Notes under the pieces: generated by a model
The model's input: only the letters and a program-made list of their open reading frames with translations
Database searches by the model: none
What the model was told of the DNA's origin: nothing
Part shown: in pieces, positions 22,635-33,174 of the stretch
Position numbering within the stretch: position 1 is the stretch's first letter
Layout of the letters: each line of letters starts with the position of its first letter
Assembly (NCBI RefSeq): GCF_963259705.1
Contig: NC_081861.1
Location: 65,949,623-66,013,622 of the forward strand
DNA from: Myotis daubentonii
Lineage: Eukaryota > Chordata > Mammalia > Chiroptera > Vespertilionidae
Reading direction: 5' to 3'
DNA: 64,000 nucleotides
Translations under genes and position numbers: made by a program

Positions 22635-23327
22635 ATAAAATAGCTGGGATGTTTTAAAAGCAATAATTATAGTCTAAATGATTACTCATTGATACTCTAT
22701 GGTGCAAATTGTCAGAGTTATAAACAAGAATCAAAAATAGCATGCACTTAACAGTGGAAAACAAAATGCTAAAAAGCAACTGATTTATACAAAGTTATAC
22801 AGCACAAGAGGTAAAATAATGCCTATCTTGTTAATGTTGTGAAAATAACAACGCAAATCCAACCAATTACATTACTAATGGGTGGAAAAGCACAATGTAT
22901 AATTTGATGGAAGACAGCCCTAATTTTCCTGGTTCATATTTAGCATCAGTAAGGAGATAAGAGACTTTTGCACATCACCAAAAAGTACTGATCAAAAGAA
23001 AAATTCGAAATGTTTGGTGGAATCCAAAATTTTGGGACATAGCTTGATTATTCCACAATGGAATACACAAACAAGAAGAGCAATATCTAAAAATAAACTT
23101 TCTAAGTTTGAGATTTTTCTTCTCAAGTTTCTGATACTTATGTGTAAAAGGGAGGATGAGTCTTTCACCATTCTGTTGGGTTAGCAGATTTATCTAATAA
23201 GATCTAGATATTCTTGGTTCTATTATTTAAATAGTTCTCTATATGCATTTTCTATAGAATGCATCTGCATTTCTGTCTACGTGAGTTAATAAGTAAGGAG
23301 TGCACATCACTAATACAAAAGTTGCTT
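22635..23327. other. No gene seen; single-copy-looking DNA
   Basis: AT-rich sequence without recognisable elements, up to the target duplication of the next L1 fragment. Confidence 0.5.
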
Positions 23328-23594
23328 TTTTAAATTTATCTTTATTTTTAAAGTATTACAGATGTCCCTTTTTTATTCCTCCTTTGACCCACTCCACCCT
23401 GCTCTGTCCCCTCACCAGGCCTTCACCTCACTATTGTCTGTCCATAGGCTATGCATATAAGCATATAAATTCTTTGGTTTATCTCTTCCCGCTCCCCTCC
23501 CCCTTCCCTCTGCTTCAATATTTCTGGATCTATTTTGTCAGTTTATTTTGTTCATTAGATTCCGCATATAAGTGATACTATGTCACACTTGTCT
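23328..23594 (-). mobile_element. Short 5'-truncated L1 3' end, antisense
   Basis: Reversed L1 3' UTR (TTTATCTTTATT, AGTATTACAGATGTCCC, pyrimidine-rich block, TTCATTAGATTCC) flanked by the 10-bp direct repeat AAAGTTGCTT (23318-23327 and 23595-23604). Confidence 0.9.
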
Positions 23595-23604
23595 AAAGTT
23601 GCTT

Positions 23605-24054
23605 CTTTATTTCTGTCATGATATTTTCTATGTAGCCAGAGGCTACAAGGAAGTGGGGAAAAATACCAAATCCACAGTAGTGTCCCTTAGTTAATAGTTC
23701 TGCCAGAGGGATGCTGCAAAATTGAAGACAACTTTCATCAGGGCCTTCCTATAGAAATCTCTTCTCTCTTAAATAAGTTAGCAAAGAAACAATACCATGT
23801 CTGAAACATGAATCAGAAAACAGCCAGTAAAGAGAATTCTGGCAAGACATGCCAGCATCTCAATAAAGCTATGGGACAACAAATAACAAAAAATATATTT
23901 AAGATATGCACTTCAAATATTTAAGGATGCTACTTCTATCTTTAAGAGGCTTTTTTTTTGTCCTTTGGTACAATAAATATGCACTGAATTCAAAAGGCAA
24001 TTGGGACACAGGTAAGTAAGCTATGCAGTCTGTCTCAAGGATCTTATAGTCAAA
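23605..24054. other. No gene seen; single-copy-looking DNA
   Basis: No recognisable element between the short L1 and the tandem Helitrons. Confidence 0.5.
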
Positions 24055-24557
24055 CTAGAGGCCTGGTGCATGAAAATCATGCACTGAGGGGAGAGACAGG
24101 GCGGTCCTTAAGCCCAGCCTGCGCCCTCTCGGGACCCCTCAGGGGATGTCCGCCTGCCAGTTTAGGCCTGTTCCCTCACCCCTACCCCTGGTTCGGGTCT
24201 AAGCTGGCAGTCAGACATTCCTCTCGCAGTCAGGGACTCTTGCAGTCTGGGACCCCTCGCTCCTTACTGCTCACCTGCAGCAGAGGCAGGAGAGTCTCCC
24301 ACCACTGCCACTGTGCTCCCCAGAGCACCGCTCAACCAGAAGCCAGGCTCGCTGCTCCTTTGCACTGCCTTGGGGGCGGGAGAGGGATAGCCATGAGCCC
24401 AGCTTCAGTCTGAGCGGTGCTCCCCCTGTGGGAGTGTACTGACCACCGGGGGCAGCTCCTGCTTTGAGTGTCTGCCCCCTGGTGGTCAGTTCAGGTCATA
24501 GTGACCAGTCGCTTCACCATTCGGTCAATTTGCATATTAGGGTTTTATTATATAGGA
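24055..24557 (-). mobile_element. HeliBat-type Helitron, first of a reverse tandem pair
   Basis: It starts CTAGAGGCCTGGTGCATG with hairpin GCATGAAAATCATGC and ends TTATTATATAGGA at 24557. The next Helitron's CTAG begins at 24558. It contains the family's CCCCCTGGTGGTCAG block at about 24474. Confidence 0.9.
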
Positions 24558-24722
24558 CTAGAGGCCCGGTGCATGGCATTCATGCACTGGGGGCAGGAGG
24601 GGGGGGGGTCCTTCAGCCCGGCCTGCAACCTTTAGCAGTCTGGGAGCCCTCAGGGGACGTCCAACTGAGGACTTAGGCCCACTCCCCGATCTATTTGCAT
24701 ATTACCCTTTTATTATATAGGA
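24558..24722 (-). mobile_element. Short Helitron, second of the tandem pair
   Basis: It starts CTAGAGGCCCGGTGCATG and ends CTTTTATTATATAGGA at only 165 bp, an internally deleted copy with both termini intact. Confidence 0.9.
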
Positions 24723-24797
24723 TGAGGGAGACAATGAGAATCACATGGTTTCAATTAACATTAGTACTAAGACAGATATATGTATAAGGTCCTATAG

Positions 24798-25033
24798 CAG
24801 TGATGGTGAACCTATGACACACGTGTCAGAGGTGACAAGCAAACTCATTTTTTTGGTTGATTTTTCTTTGTTAAATGGCATTTATATATATAAAATAAAT
24901 ATCAAAAATATAAGTCTTTGTTTTACTATGGTTGAAAATATCAAAAAAATTTGTATATGTGATACGGCACCAGAGTTAAGTTAGGGTTTTTCAAAATGCT
25001 GACATGCCAAGCTCAAAAGGTTCGCCATCACTG
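24798..25033. mobile_element. hAT-type MITE
   Basis: 236 bp with inverted ends CAGTGATGGTGAACCT and GGTTCGCCATCACTG and a perfect 8-bp target duplication TCCTATAG (24790-24797 and 25034-25041). The small open frame inside (24745-24984) crosses the boundary and is not a gene. Confidence 0.93.
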
Positions 25034-25041
25034 TCCTATAG

Positions 25042-25727
25042 CAACACAAAAAAGGTACATTTGTCCCTGACCTGGCAGTAGCTGATAACTTAGTTGAACA
25101 GTAAAAGATGTCTAAAGGTATATCAGAAAGTAATTGAAAGATAGGAAGCACATTTCCAGGGAGAGGAAGGAGTATGAGGGTAAAAAAGGAGGTGAGAAAT
25201 AGTGTAATATGTTGGAGATCTATAAAGCAGTTTGTTATTATATCATCAAAGTTAAGTGAGGGATGTGTCTGGCAACCTGTAGTAGCAAGCAAATGATGTG
25301 AGCTTTATTATGTAAGCAATGAAAAAGCCCAAAAGTATTCTAAACACAGAAGTAGTATAATCTGGTTTATATTTACCATTATCCCTATGAATAATGGTTG
25401 ATGGTTGAATTAGTCAGGAAGTAGGGTAAGTGATTAGTAGACTAGAGAAAGAACTCAGTTATGCTAACTGGGAGTAGAGATGAAGAGGATGAAAAAAATT
25501 TGAGATACACTGAGAAGGAAAATCAATCAGACTGGCTATTAATTGGATGTCAGGAGATGTTTAAGGTAAATCCATAGCATCTGATTTTGGTAGCTGGCTG
25601 CACAGTGATGCTATTTACAGTGATCTATTCTAGAATACAGGAGCAGAAGTAGACTTAAGCAGTGGTATGAGATTTCAGTTTTGGATATTTGGAATTTGAG
25701 GAACCTATAACATATAGCAAAGTATAT
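25042..25727. other. No gene seen; source of a 92-bp duplication
   Basis: No recognised repeat. Bases 25495-25586 recur identically at 27534-27625 (see findings). Confidence 0.55.
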
Positions 25728-25866
25728 ATGATCAACAGTCTTTGCACAGCAAAGGAACCATCAATAAAACAAAAAAGATAACCTACTGAATTGGAGCAGA
25801 TATTTTCCAGTGATACATATGATAATGGATCAATATCAAAAAATTATAAAGAACTTATACAATTCA

Positions 25867-25900
25867 ACACACACACACATACACACACACACACACACAA
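25867..25900 (+). repeat. (AC)n microsatellite
   Basis: A run of AC units with one AT interruption, inside the L1M fragment. Confidence 0.95.
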
Positions 25901-26233
25901 CCACACACTAAATGATCCCACTGAAAAAATGGGCAAAGAAAACATACAGATGACCAGTACATATATAAAAATATGCTCAATGTCACTAATCAGAGAAATG
26001 CAAATTAAAACCACAATGACATGTCACCTCACATTTGTCAGAGTGTCTATTATCAATTAATCAATAAATAGCAAGTGTTAGCAAGGATGTAGAGAAAAGG
26101 GAACCCTCATAAACTGTTGGTGGGGATACAGATTGGTATAGCCACTATAAGAACAGTATGGAATTTCCTCAAAAAATTAAAAATAGGACTACCTTATGAT
26201 CCAGCAATTCCACTTCAGGATATTTATACAAAA

Positions 26234-26238
26234 CACGC

Positions 26239-26272
<34 letters not shown>

Positions 26273-26275
26273 CCA
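26234..26275 (+). repeat. (AC)n microsatellite
   Basis: A second AC run within the same L1M fragment. Confidence 0.95.
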
Positions 26276-27356
26276 CACACACAACAACCACTAATGGGAA
26301 AAGATATACACACCCCCTATGTTAACTGCAGCATTATTTACCATAGCCAAGATGTGGAAGCAGACCAAGTGCCCACCAATAGATACATGGATAAAGAAAA
26401 GTGATACATATATACAATGGAATACTACTTGGCCATAAAAAATAAATCTTACCATTTATGGTAGCATGGATAAACCTAGAGGGTATTATGCTAAGTGAAA
26501 TAGGTCAGTCAAAGAAAGATACATATCATATTATGTCACTTATATGCGCAATCTAAAGAATATGAACAAACAAAATAGAAACATTCATAGACACAGAGAG
26601 CACACTGATGGTCTCCAGAGGAAAGGGGTTGGGGGTTGGATGAAAAAGGTGAAGGGATTAAAAAGTATAAATCGGTAGTTATAAAATAGTCATGGAGATA
26701 TAATGTATGGCATAGGAAATATAGTCAACTATATTGTAATAACTATGTATAGTGCCAGATAGGTACTAGACTTATCAGGGGGAACACTTCATAAGTTATA
26801 TAAATGTCTAACCACTATGTTGTACATCTAAAACTGTACAATATAATATAATTTTGAATATAATATAATATTGAATATAATATTGAATTCAACTGTAATG
26901 AAAACAAACAAATAAACAAACAAACAAACAGGCAATTGGTTATTTATATGACCTCAGGAGTGGGATTAATTCTGGCAATATAGATTTAGAGGTTATCCAG
27001 TCAAATTCTTTTTAGATTCATGGGAGTCGATAAGATTGGGAGAGAAAAGCATTGTTAAGCATGGAGCCCTGGGCAATTCTCATGGTTAAGGTATAGAGGT
27101 GAGAAACCCATGAAAATGAACAAGAGGGAACAACTATAAAAGCACAAGGAGAAACAGGGAGATGGAAAGTTAATGAGAATAGAGGACAGAATATAAAATG
27201 CAAGAGAAGTCTAGCAAGACAATGGAAAATGTCCAGTTGAGTAATATGGCAGTCATTGGAAACTTTTGTAAGAGCAGTTTTCAGCAGGGGTTTTGTTGAA
27301 GTGGAAGTCAGATTGCTGTGGTTTAAGAAGTGATAGAAAGTGAAAAGGTTAGCCAA

Positions 27357-27505
27357 AGAACATTTATGCATATATGCATAGCCCATGGACACAGACAACA
27401 GTGTGGAAAAGGCAGGGGAATTGGGGGGGGGGGGGTTGGGGGGGAGGAGGGGGAAAATTTGGGACATCTGTAATAGTATCAACAATAAACAATAAATTTA
27501 AAAAC
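27357..27505 (+). mobile_element. Short L1 3' end, sense
   Basis: L1 3' UTR words ATGCATATATGCATAGCCCATGG (in two pieces), a G-rich tract (27419-27455) and an A-rich end with AATAAA. The long minus-strand frame at 27018-27485 is the complement of this and flanking DNA, not a gene. Confidence 0.78.
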
Positions 27506-27533
27506 TAAAGTGAGGATTTAAAGAATTTAAATT

Positions 27534-27684
27534 AAAATTTGAGATACACTGAGAAGGAAAATCAATCAGACTGGCTATTAATTGGATGTCAGGAGATGTT
27601 TAAGGTAAATCCATAGCATCTGATTCTATGTTCAACTTTTTTGAAGAACTGACAAAATGTTTTCCAAATTGGAGAGAAAAAGAT
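27534..27684. other. Mosaic insertion built from two nearby duplications
   Basis: The left 92 bp (27534-27625) are identical to 25495-25586. The right 62 bp (27623-27684) are identical to 28410-28471. The two copied tracts overlap by 3 bp (ATT). See findings. Confidence 0.93.
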
Positions 27685-27859
27685 CATTTAGTGTGAGAAA
27701 ACTCAGTAGTTTTCTCAAACTACTTTTTCAGAAGTTTTACTAAGAAGAAAAGGAGAAATACCGGGACACGGAGGGTCACAATAGAGTTATGCGGGAGAGA
27801 GGTCAATGCAGGAAAAAGGAGACTCATGTAAATGTTAAAAAATAAAGAATTTTAAAAAA

Positions 27860-28472
27860 TATGTTTTTGAGGTGAAATTTATATAACACAAAATTCATCA
27901 ATTTAAATTAACAATTCAGTGGCATTTAGTACATTTACAATGCTGTACAATCATAACCTGTATTTAGTTCCAAAACATTATAACCATTCCAAAATAAATC
28001 CCTCTAACCATGAAGCAGTTTTGCCCCATTGCTCTATCCCCAAACCCTTAGCAATCACCAATGTGTATCTTCTCACTACTAATTTATCAATTTTATATAT
28101 TTAATATAAATGAAATCATATAATATTTGACCTCTTGTGCCTAGATTTTTACTTAATACCATTTTTTTAGTATCTACATTGTAGAGTTATCAGGACTTCA
28201 TTTTATGGCTTAGTAATATTCCACTGTATGTATATACCACAATTTGTTTATCCATTCATCTATTAATGGACACTAAGGCTATGTCTACAGTACCTCTTGG
28301 CTATTGTGAATAGTGTTGCCATGATCATGCATATCTTATATTTGTTTGAGTATTTGTTTTTATTGTTTAGGTTATATACCTAGGGATAGAATTTTAGGGC
28401 CATGTGGTAATTCTATGTTCAACTTTTTTGAAGAACTGACAAAATGTTTTCCAAATTGGAGAGAAAAAGATA
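27860..28472 (-). mobile_element. L1M 3' region, antisense
   Basis: Typical reversed L1M 3' sequence: GAGGTGAAATTTATATAACA, CAATTCAGTGGCATTTAGTA, TTCCAAAACATTATAACC, then TTCCACTGTATGTATATACC and TTTATCCATTCATCTATTAA. It is old. The frame at 27919-28104 is incidental. Confidence 0.85.
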
Positions 28473-28549
28473 AAATTATTTTTGGTTGTAAGTGGCATGC
28501 TGTTTTACATAAAAAACCATAACAACTCTACAAAAAAGCCTCTTAGAAC

Positions 28550-29935
28550 TAGTAAATAAATTCAGTAAATTTACAGGATGCAATATCAACATACAACAAT
28601 ATACAATATCAAACACAAATAACATGCAATATCAAACCCAAAGAGGAACTATCCAAAAAAGAAATTAAGAAAATAATATCATTTACATTAGGATAAAAAA
28701 TATTTAGAATGTAGTTAACCAAGAAGGTGAAAAACTTGTATAGTGAAAACTACAAAACATTGATGAGAGAAATGAAAAGCACAATAAATAAATAAAAGCC
28801 ATGTACATAGATAGAAAGTCTTAATAGTGCTTGTGTGTTCATACTACCCAAAATGGTCTACACAGTCAATGCAATCTATATGATAATTTCAACAGCAACT
28901 TTTTACAGAAATAGATTTTAAAATCCTGAAATTCATATAAAACAACAAAGGACCCCAAATAGCCAAAAAAAAAAAAAAAAAAAGATCTCGAGAAAGAAGA
29001 ACAAAGGGGGAAGCATTACATTTCCTGATTTGAAAATATATTCTTTATATCTACTGTAATTTAAACAATGTAGTATTGGCATAAGGACAGACATATAGAC
29101 CAATGGAACAGAATAAGAGTCCATAATTAATGCCACTTGCATAAAATCAACTGATCTTCGGCAAAGGTGCCAAGGATGCACAATCAGAAAAGGATAGTCT
29201 CTTCAACAATTATTGCTGGGTGGGAAAACTGGATATCCACCTACAAAAGAATAATATTTGGCCCTTACCTCACACTACACCACAAATTCAACTCTAAGCA
29301 GATTAATGATTTGATAGTAAGAGATGAAACTGTAAAACTCCTAGAAGAAAGCACAGGGGCAAAACTTCTTGATGTTGGTCTTGGCATTTATTTCTTGGAT
29401 ATTACCCAAAAAGCACAGAAAACTATAAGAACATGGACAAATGGAACTAAATAAAGTACAAATCTTCTGCTTAGCAAAGGAAATAGATACCTTGTAAAGT
29501 TGGTGGGAATGTAAATTGGTGCAATCACTATAGTATAGGAAACAGTTTGGAGATGCCTCATAAAATAAAACTAGAACACTATATGGAAAAGCAATCCTAC
29601 TTCTGGATATATATCCAAAAGAATTGAAATCAGGATCTCCAAAAGATTTCCATGTTCATTGCATCATTATTTACAGTATCCAAGAGATGGAAATAAAATA
29701 AATGCCCATCAAGGAATAAATAGCTTAAGAAAATGTGTTATGTACAAACAGAGAATATTATTATTCAGCCTTCAAAAAAAGGAAATCCTGCTGTTTTTTA
29801 AAAAATGTATGAACTAGGAGACATTGGGCTAAGTGAAATAAGCCAGATAAAAAAGCATATAAACTACATTATATAACTTATATGAAGAATCTAAAATAGT
29901 CAAATGGCACAAAGTTTCAGTTTACACAAGAGAAG
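28550..29935 (+). mobile_element. L1M ORF2 and 3' region, sense
   Basis: Degenerate ORF2 C-terminal half. An (A)n run at about 28965-28982 interrupts it. Readable pieces include KLLEESTGAKLLDVGLG (about 29333-29385) within the open frame 29167-29454, and later the 3' UTR. It ends near 29935, just before a Helitron. Confidence 0.78.
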
Positions 29936-29962
29936 GAAGAGCTTAAGATCCCCTGTACAACA

Positions 29963-30586
29963 TCCTATCTAATAAAAGACAAAAAAGGGTAATTAACCGT
30001 ACCTCTGCTACGCTTCCCATTGGCTAATCAGGGCGATATGCAAATTAACTGCCAACAAAGATGGCGGAGGGCAGCCACACAGCTGAAGTGAGCAGGAGGC
30101 TTGCTTGCTCCAGTGATGGAGGAAGCCAAGGTTCCCCGCCTGCCGCGGCCCAGCTCTGAGCCTGAAAGCAACAATGTTTCAATTATTGAAGCTAAACAAA
30201 CCCCAGATACCTGCTTTCAGCCAGCCAGGGCCTCAGAGCTTAGAGTGCCGGTGATGGCAACAGAGTTTCAATTATAGAAGGTAAACAAACCCAGATACCT
30301 GCTTTCAGCCGGCCTCGGCCTCAGAGCTGGAGCAAGCAGGACGGCAACAATGTTTCAATTATAGAAGGTAAGCAAATCCCAGAATAAAAAAAAAGAAAAA
30401 AAAGAGAGGCTGGGAGCTTCAGTCGCCCACCAGCCTGAAAATGACCCTCAGCCCCTCACCCAGACTGTCCAGGCACCCCAGTGGGGACCCCCACCCTGAA
30501 GGGGGTGTGGCCAGCCTGAAAACAGCCATCAGCCCCTCACCCAGGCTGGCCAGGCACCCAAGCAGGACCCCCACCCCAGGCCTCTA
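29963..30586 (+). mobile_element. Composite Helitron B, unit I
   Basis: It starts TCCTATCTAATAAAAGAC and ends CCAGGCCTCTA with the final G of CTAG missing. It contains AAAGATGGCGGAGGGCAGCC, three copies of CAATTAT(A/T)GAAGGTAA-like sequence and the same CACCCAGGCTGGCCAGGCA block as 15760-16670. It is joined base-to-base to unit II. Confidence 0.88.
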
Positions 30587-31055
30587 TCCTATATAATAAA
30601 AGGGTAATATGCAAACTGACCCTAACAGCAGAAAGACTAGGAATGACTGGTCACTATGACACACACTGACCACCAGGGGGCAGACCCTCAATGCAGGAGC
30701 TGCCCTCTGGTGGTCAGTGTGCTCCCACATGGGGGAGATCTGCTCAGCCAGAAGCCAGGCTGATGGCTGCCAGTACAGCAGTGGTGGTGGGAGGCTCTCC
30801 TGCCTCCTCAGCAGCACTAAGGATGTCTGACTGCAGCTTAGGTCTGCTCCCCGCTGGCATGTGGACATCCCCCGAGGGCTCCCAGGCTGCCAGAGGGATG
30901 TCTGATTGCCATCTTAGGCCCAATCCCCCGGGGAGCAGGCCTAAGCCAGCAGGTGGTCATCCCTAGAGGGGTCCCAGACTGTGAGAGGGCACAGGCCAGG
31001 CTGAGGAACCCCCCCCCCCACCGAGTGCACAAATTTTTGTGCACCGGACCTCTAG
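30587..31055 (+). mobile_element. Composite Helitron B, unit II
   Basis: It starts TCCTATATAATAAAAGGG and ends with hairpin GTGCACAAATTTTTGTGCAC and CTAG, followed by T. It is closely similar to 16671-17145. The composite sits between A (29962) and T (31056), consistent with one insertion event. Confidence 0.92.
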
Positions 31056-31748
31056 TGTTAACATAAAAAAAACATTGAAACCTGTAAAGAATTTTGTGAT
31101 TTTATTTGAGCCAAACTGTCGACATATGCTGGGAAGCAGAACCTCAACGAATTGAGATAATGTTCTGGAGAATGGAGGGTTACATCTGTATTTATACATT
31201 GCAATCAAAGGAAAGGGACATAGATGGGTTACATGAAATCCATTGTGTGATAGACTAGAGAGGTGGGAGAAAGCAAAGCGGGGAAACTCCTGGGATTGGG
31301 TAAAAAGCAAAATGATAGACACATACTTAGGTGGGTGCAGGAACAATTCACATGATAACAATGAAGGAGTTTGTGGTATCTGTCCTGGTGCCCAGCACAT
31401 TAGCTTGTGCCCCAAGGGGGTCCAGAAAAAGGGAAGTTACAAATGACCCAGACATTTCAAAGGGTATGTTACCATAGATGCAAAAAGACAGATAGGCTCA
31501 GTTAAGGTAAAGGTTGACCTTGTCAGTGAAGATACCGGCCTAGGAGGTGACTACCCACCATAATTGCTTTAGTTAAAGTTTAATTTCAGACCATCCTTCG
31601 TGGTTACTTTAGGTCTCTGAGTTTGCAAGACCACCATGCAGGCCTCCCATGAGCTGGTCAGGTTAGCATGTGGCCCCTTTCATCCACAAACATAATTCCT
31701 ATAGTTAACAATACTTGTTAACATGGTATATCTCATGTTAAGTGTTCT
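31056..31748. other. Unclassified, possibly old LTR-derived DNA
   Basis: No gene seen. The segment has the look of an old interspersed repeat (TTTATTTGAGCCAAACTG near 31100), but I cannot assign a family. The frame at 30963-31415 (minus) is not convincing. Confidence 0.35.
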
Positions 31749-31749
31749 T

Positions 31750-31785
31750 ACAATAATAATAATAATGACAATAATAATAATAAAC
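31750..31785 (+). repeat. (AAT)n microsatellite
   Basis: About ten AAT units with one ATG/ACA interruption. Confidence 0.9.
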
Positions 31786-31828
31786 CAATTAGCCAAGCTA
31801 TTTGAAAATTTGCCTTAGCCTTTATTTT

Positions 31829-32309
31829 ATTTTTGAATCATATATGACCATTTATTCCAATACTGCCGGCAGTATGGGAGAACAGCAGGTCATCCACAAA
31901 AATCTGCTCTGTAGCCCCCGATAAGACAGCTGCTTATATTGGGTTAGACAAAGATTACACAGGAGAGTAGGGATTACAGGCATGGGGGAGTAGGGATTAC
32001 AGGCATAGAGAAGTAGGAGCCTGGGGTGGGACTCCATCATTTGAGCAACAAGGTTGTTAATCTTTCCATGATAATAGACAGTTCTTGAATGAGAATGGAC
32101 CACATTCAAAGGTTGACTCCCAGGTTTAAGGTTGACTCCCTGGTCCAAGGTTGACTCCCAGGTCCCGGGGGTACACAACTCCCAGCCAGGTCATAATGTC
32201 CTTTCTTTAACCAACACAAGGCAATTATGGTTAACAGAGCATGATTAATATTTCCCATAACCATAGCTAGTCCCCAACATTCTATTTTTGCCTCTAACAT
32301 TTCCCCACT
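31829..32309 (-). mobile_element. LTR-containing retrocopy (L1-mediated)
   Basis: On the minus strand: a purine tract (32309-32300), an LTR U3 starting TGTTAG at 32299, an AATAAA near 31858, and a short A-rich tail replacing the rest of R-U5. It is flanked by the perfect 15-bp repeat CTTAGCCTTTATTTT (31814-31828 and 32310-32324). Retroviral integration gives 4-6 bp repeats, so the length and tail fit L1 target-primed insertion of an ERV-derived RNA. The LTR is homologous to the solo LTR at 53543-54059. No retroviral gene is present. Confidence 0.8.
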
Positions 32310-32324
32310 CTTAGCCTTTATTTT

Positions 32325-32610
32325 CTACTTGAATTGAGCTTAGAAATCAGCCAGAGGTAAAACTTTAAGGTCTTCTCAGGTCTTTTCTTAGCAGGTGTCC
32401 TGCACTGACATGTGTGTAAATTCTTTAATATTACACAGACAAGTTAGAACACCATAATTTCCCAAAGACGTTCTGTCCCCAGCTTTTCTTTCAGTGCTTT
32501 AGGTAGTCCATTGCCTCAATTGAAATATTAGCACCAGGTAGCACTGTTTTTTAGTTCACCTTACAATGATCTTGAGCAATGCAATCAAATGAAAATTGCC
32601 ACATTTCAGC
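32325..32610. other. No gene seen
   Basis: Sequence without a recognised element, continuous with 32762-33170 once the short L1 is removed. Confidence 0.45.
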
Positions 32611-32619
32611 CTGAGTTCT

Positions 32620-32752
32620 TTTTTTTTTTAATACAAATTCAAAGGCCATTTCTTTTTTAAAAATTTATCTTTATTGTTGAAAGCATTATTGATGTCTCCT
32701 TTCTTCCCATTGTCCCCCTCCACTCTGCTGCTGCCCCCTCCTCAGGCCCTGG
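32620..32752 (-). mobile_element. Short 5'-truncated L1 3' end, antisense
   Basis: T-rich tail, AAAAATTTATCTTTATTG and a pyrimidine-rich 3' UTR block, flanked by the 9-bp repeat CTGAGTTCT (32611-32619 and 32753-32761). Confidence 0.88.
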
Positions 32753-32761
32753 CTGAGTTCT

Positions 32762-33174
32762 GAGTGATGCAATGCATACATAAGTGCCTTCCGTCAGTAC
32801 TTTGGATAGCTTCCTGACAGGTTAGAACAAACACAATAATTTGTGAATAATGTATAATCTGCTTCCTTTGGAACTGGGTACCAGTGTCCGACATTGGGAG
32901 TATAGTCTGTTGTTTCCAAGATCATCTCTAAGCTAGAAACAGGATGGAGCAAATGCAAGTAAAAAATGGCACAAAGCTTTCTTACTATTTTAAGTCGCCT
33001 ACTTCTTGATTCAGCATTCACTTGATTGCTGTAAATCTTTGACTATTTTCCAGAATTTTGAAAAAGTTACTTCTGACAGTTTCTGCTCTTTTTTTGTATT
33101 TCTGTGGAGTAACTAGAGTTTGGAGCTGCCGAATCCATCGTTTTGTTTATATTACTCCCAATGAGAAGGTTTAA
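32762..33174. other. No gene seen; unclassified
   Basis: No coding signal. The minus-strand frame 32794-33021 has no recognisable domain. Confidence 0.45.

Larger units (their letters stand above)
25728..26935 (+). mobile_element. L1M-type 3' end, sense
   Basis: Degenerate ORF2 C-terminus (about 25920-26520; pieces such as [15 protein letters not shown] and MEYYLAI-like ends) plus a 3' UTR finishing in an AAC/AAAC-rich tail near 26935. (CA)n tracts at 25867-25900 and 26234-26275 interrupt it. It is diverged and non-functional. Confidence 0.82.

Noticed and set aside
30000..30400. ATGGCGG-containing segment of composite Helitron as a captured promoter or exon
   Set aside because: HeliBat elements are known to capture gene pieces, but I recognise no specific gene in this segment and the similar words recur within the unit.
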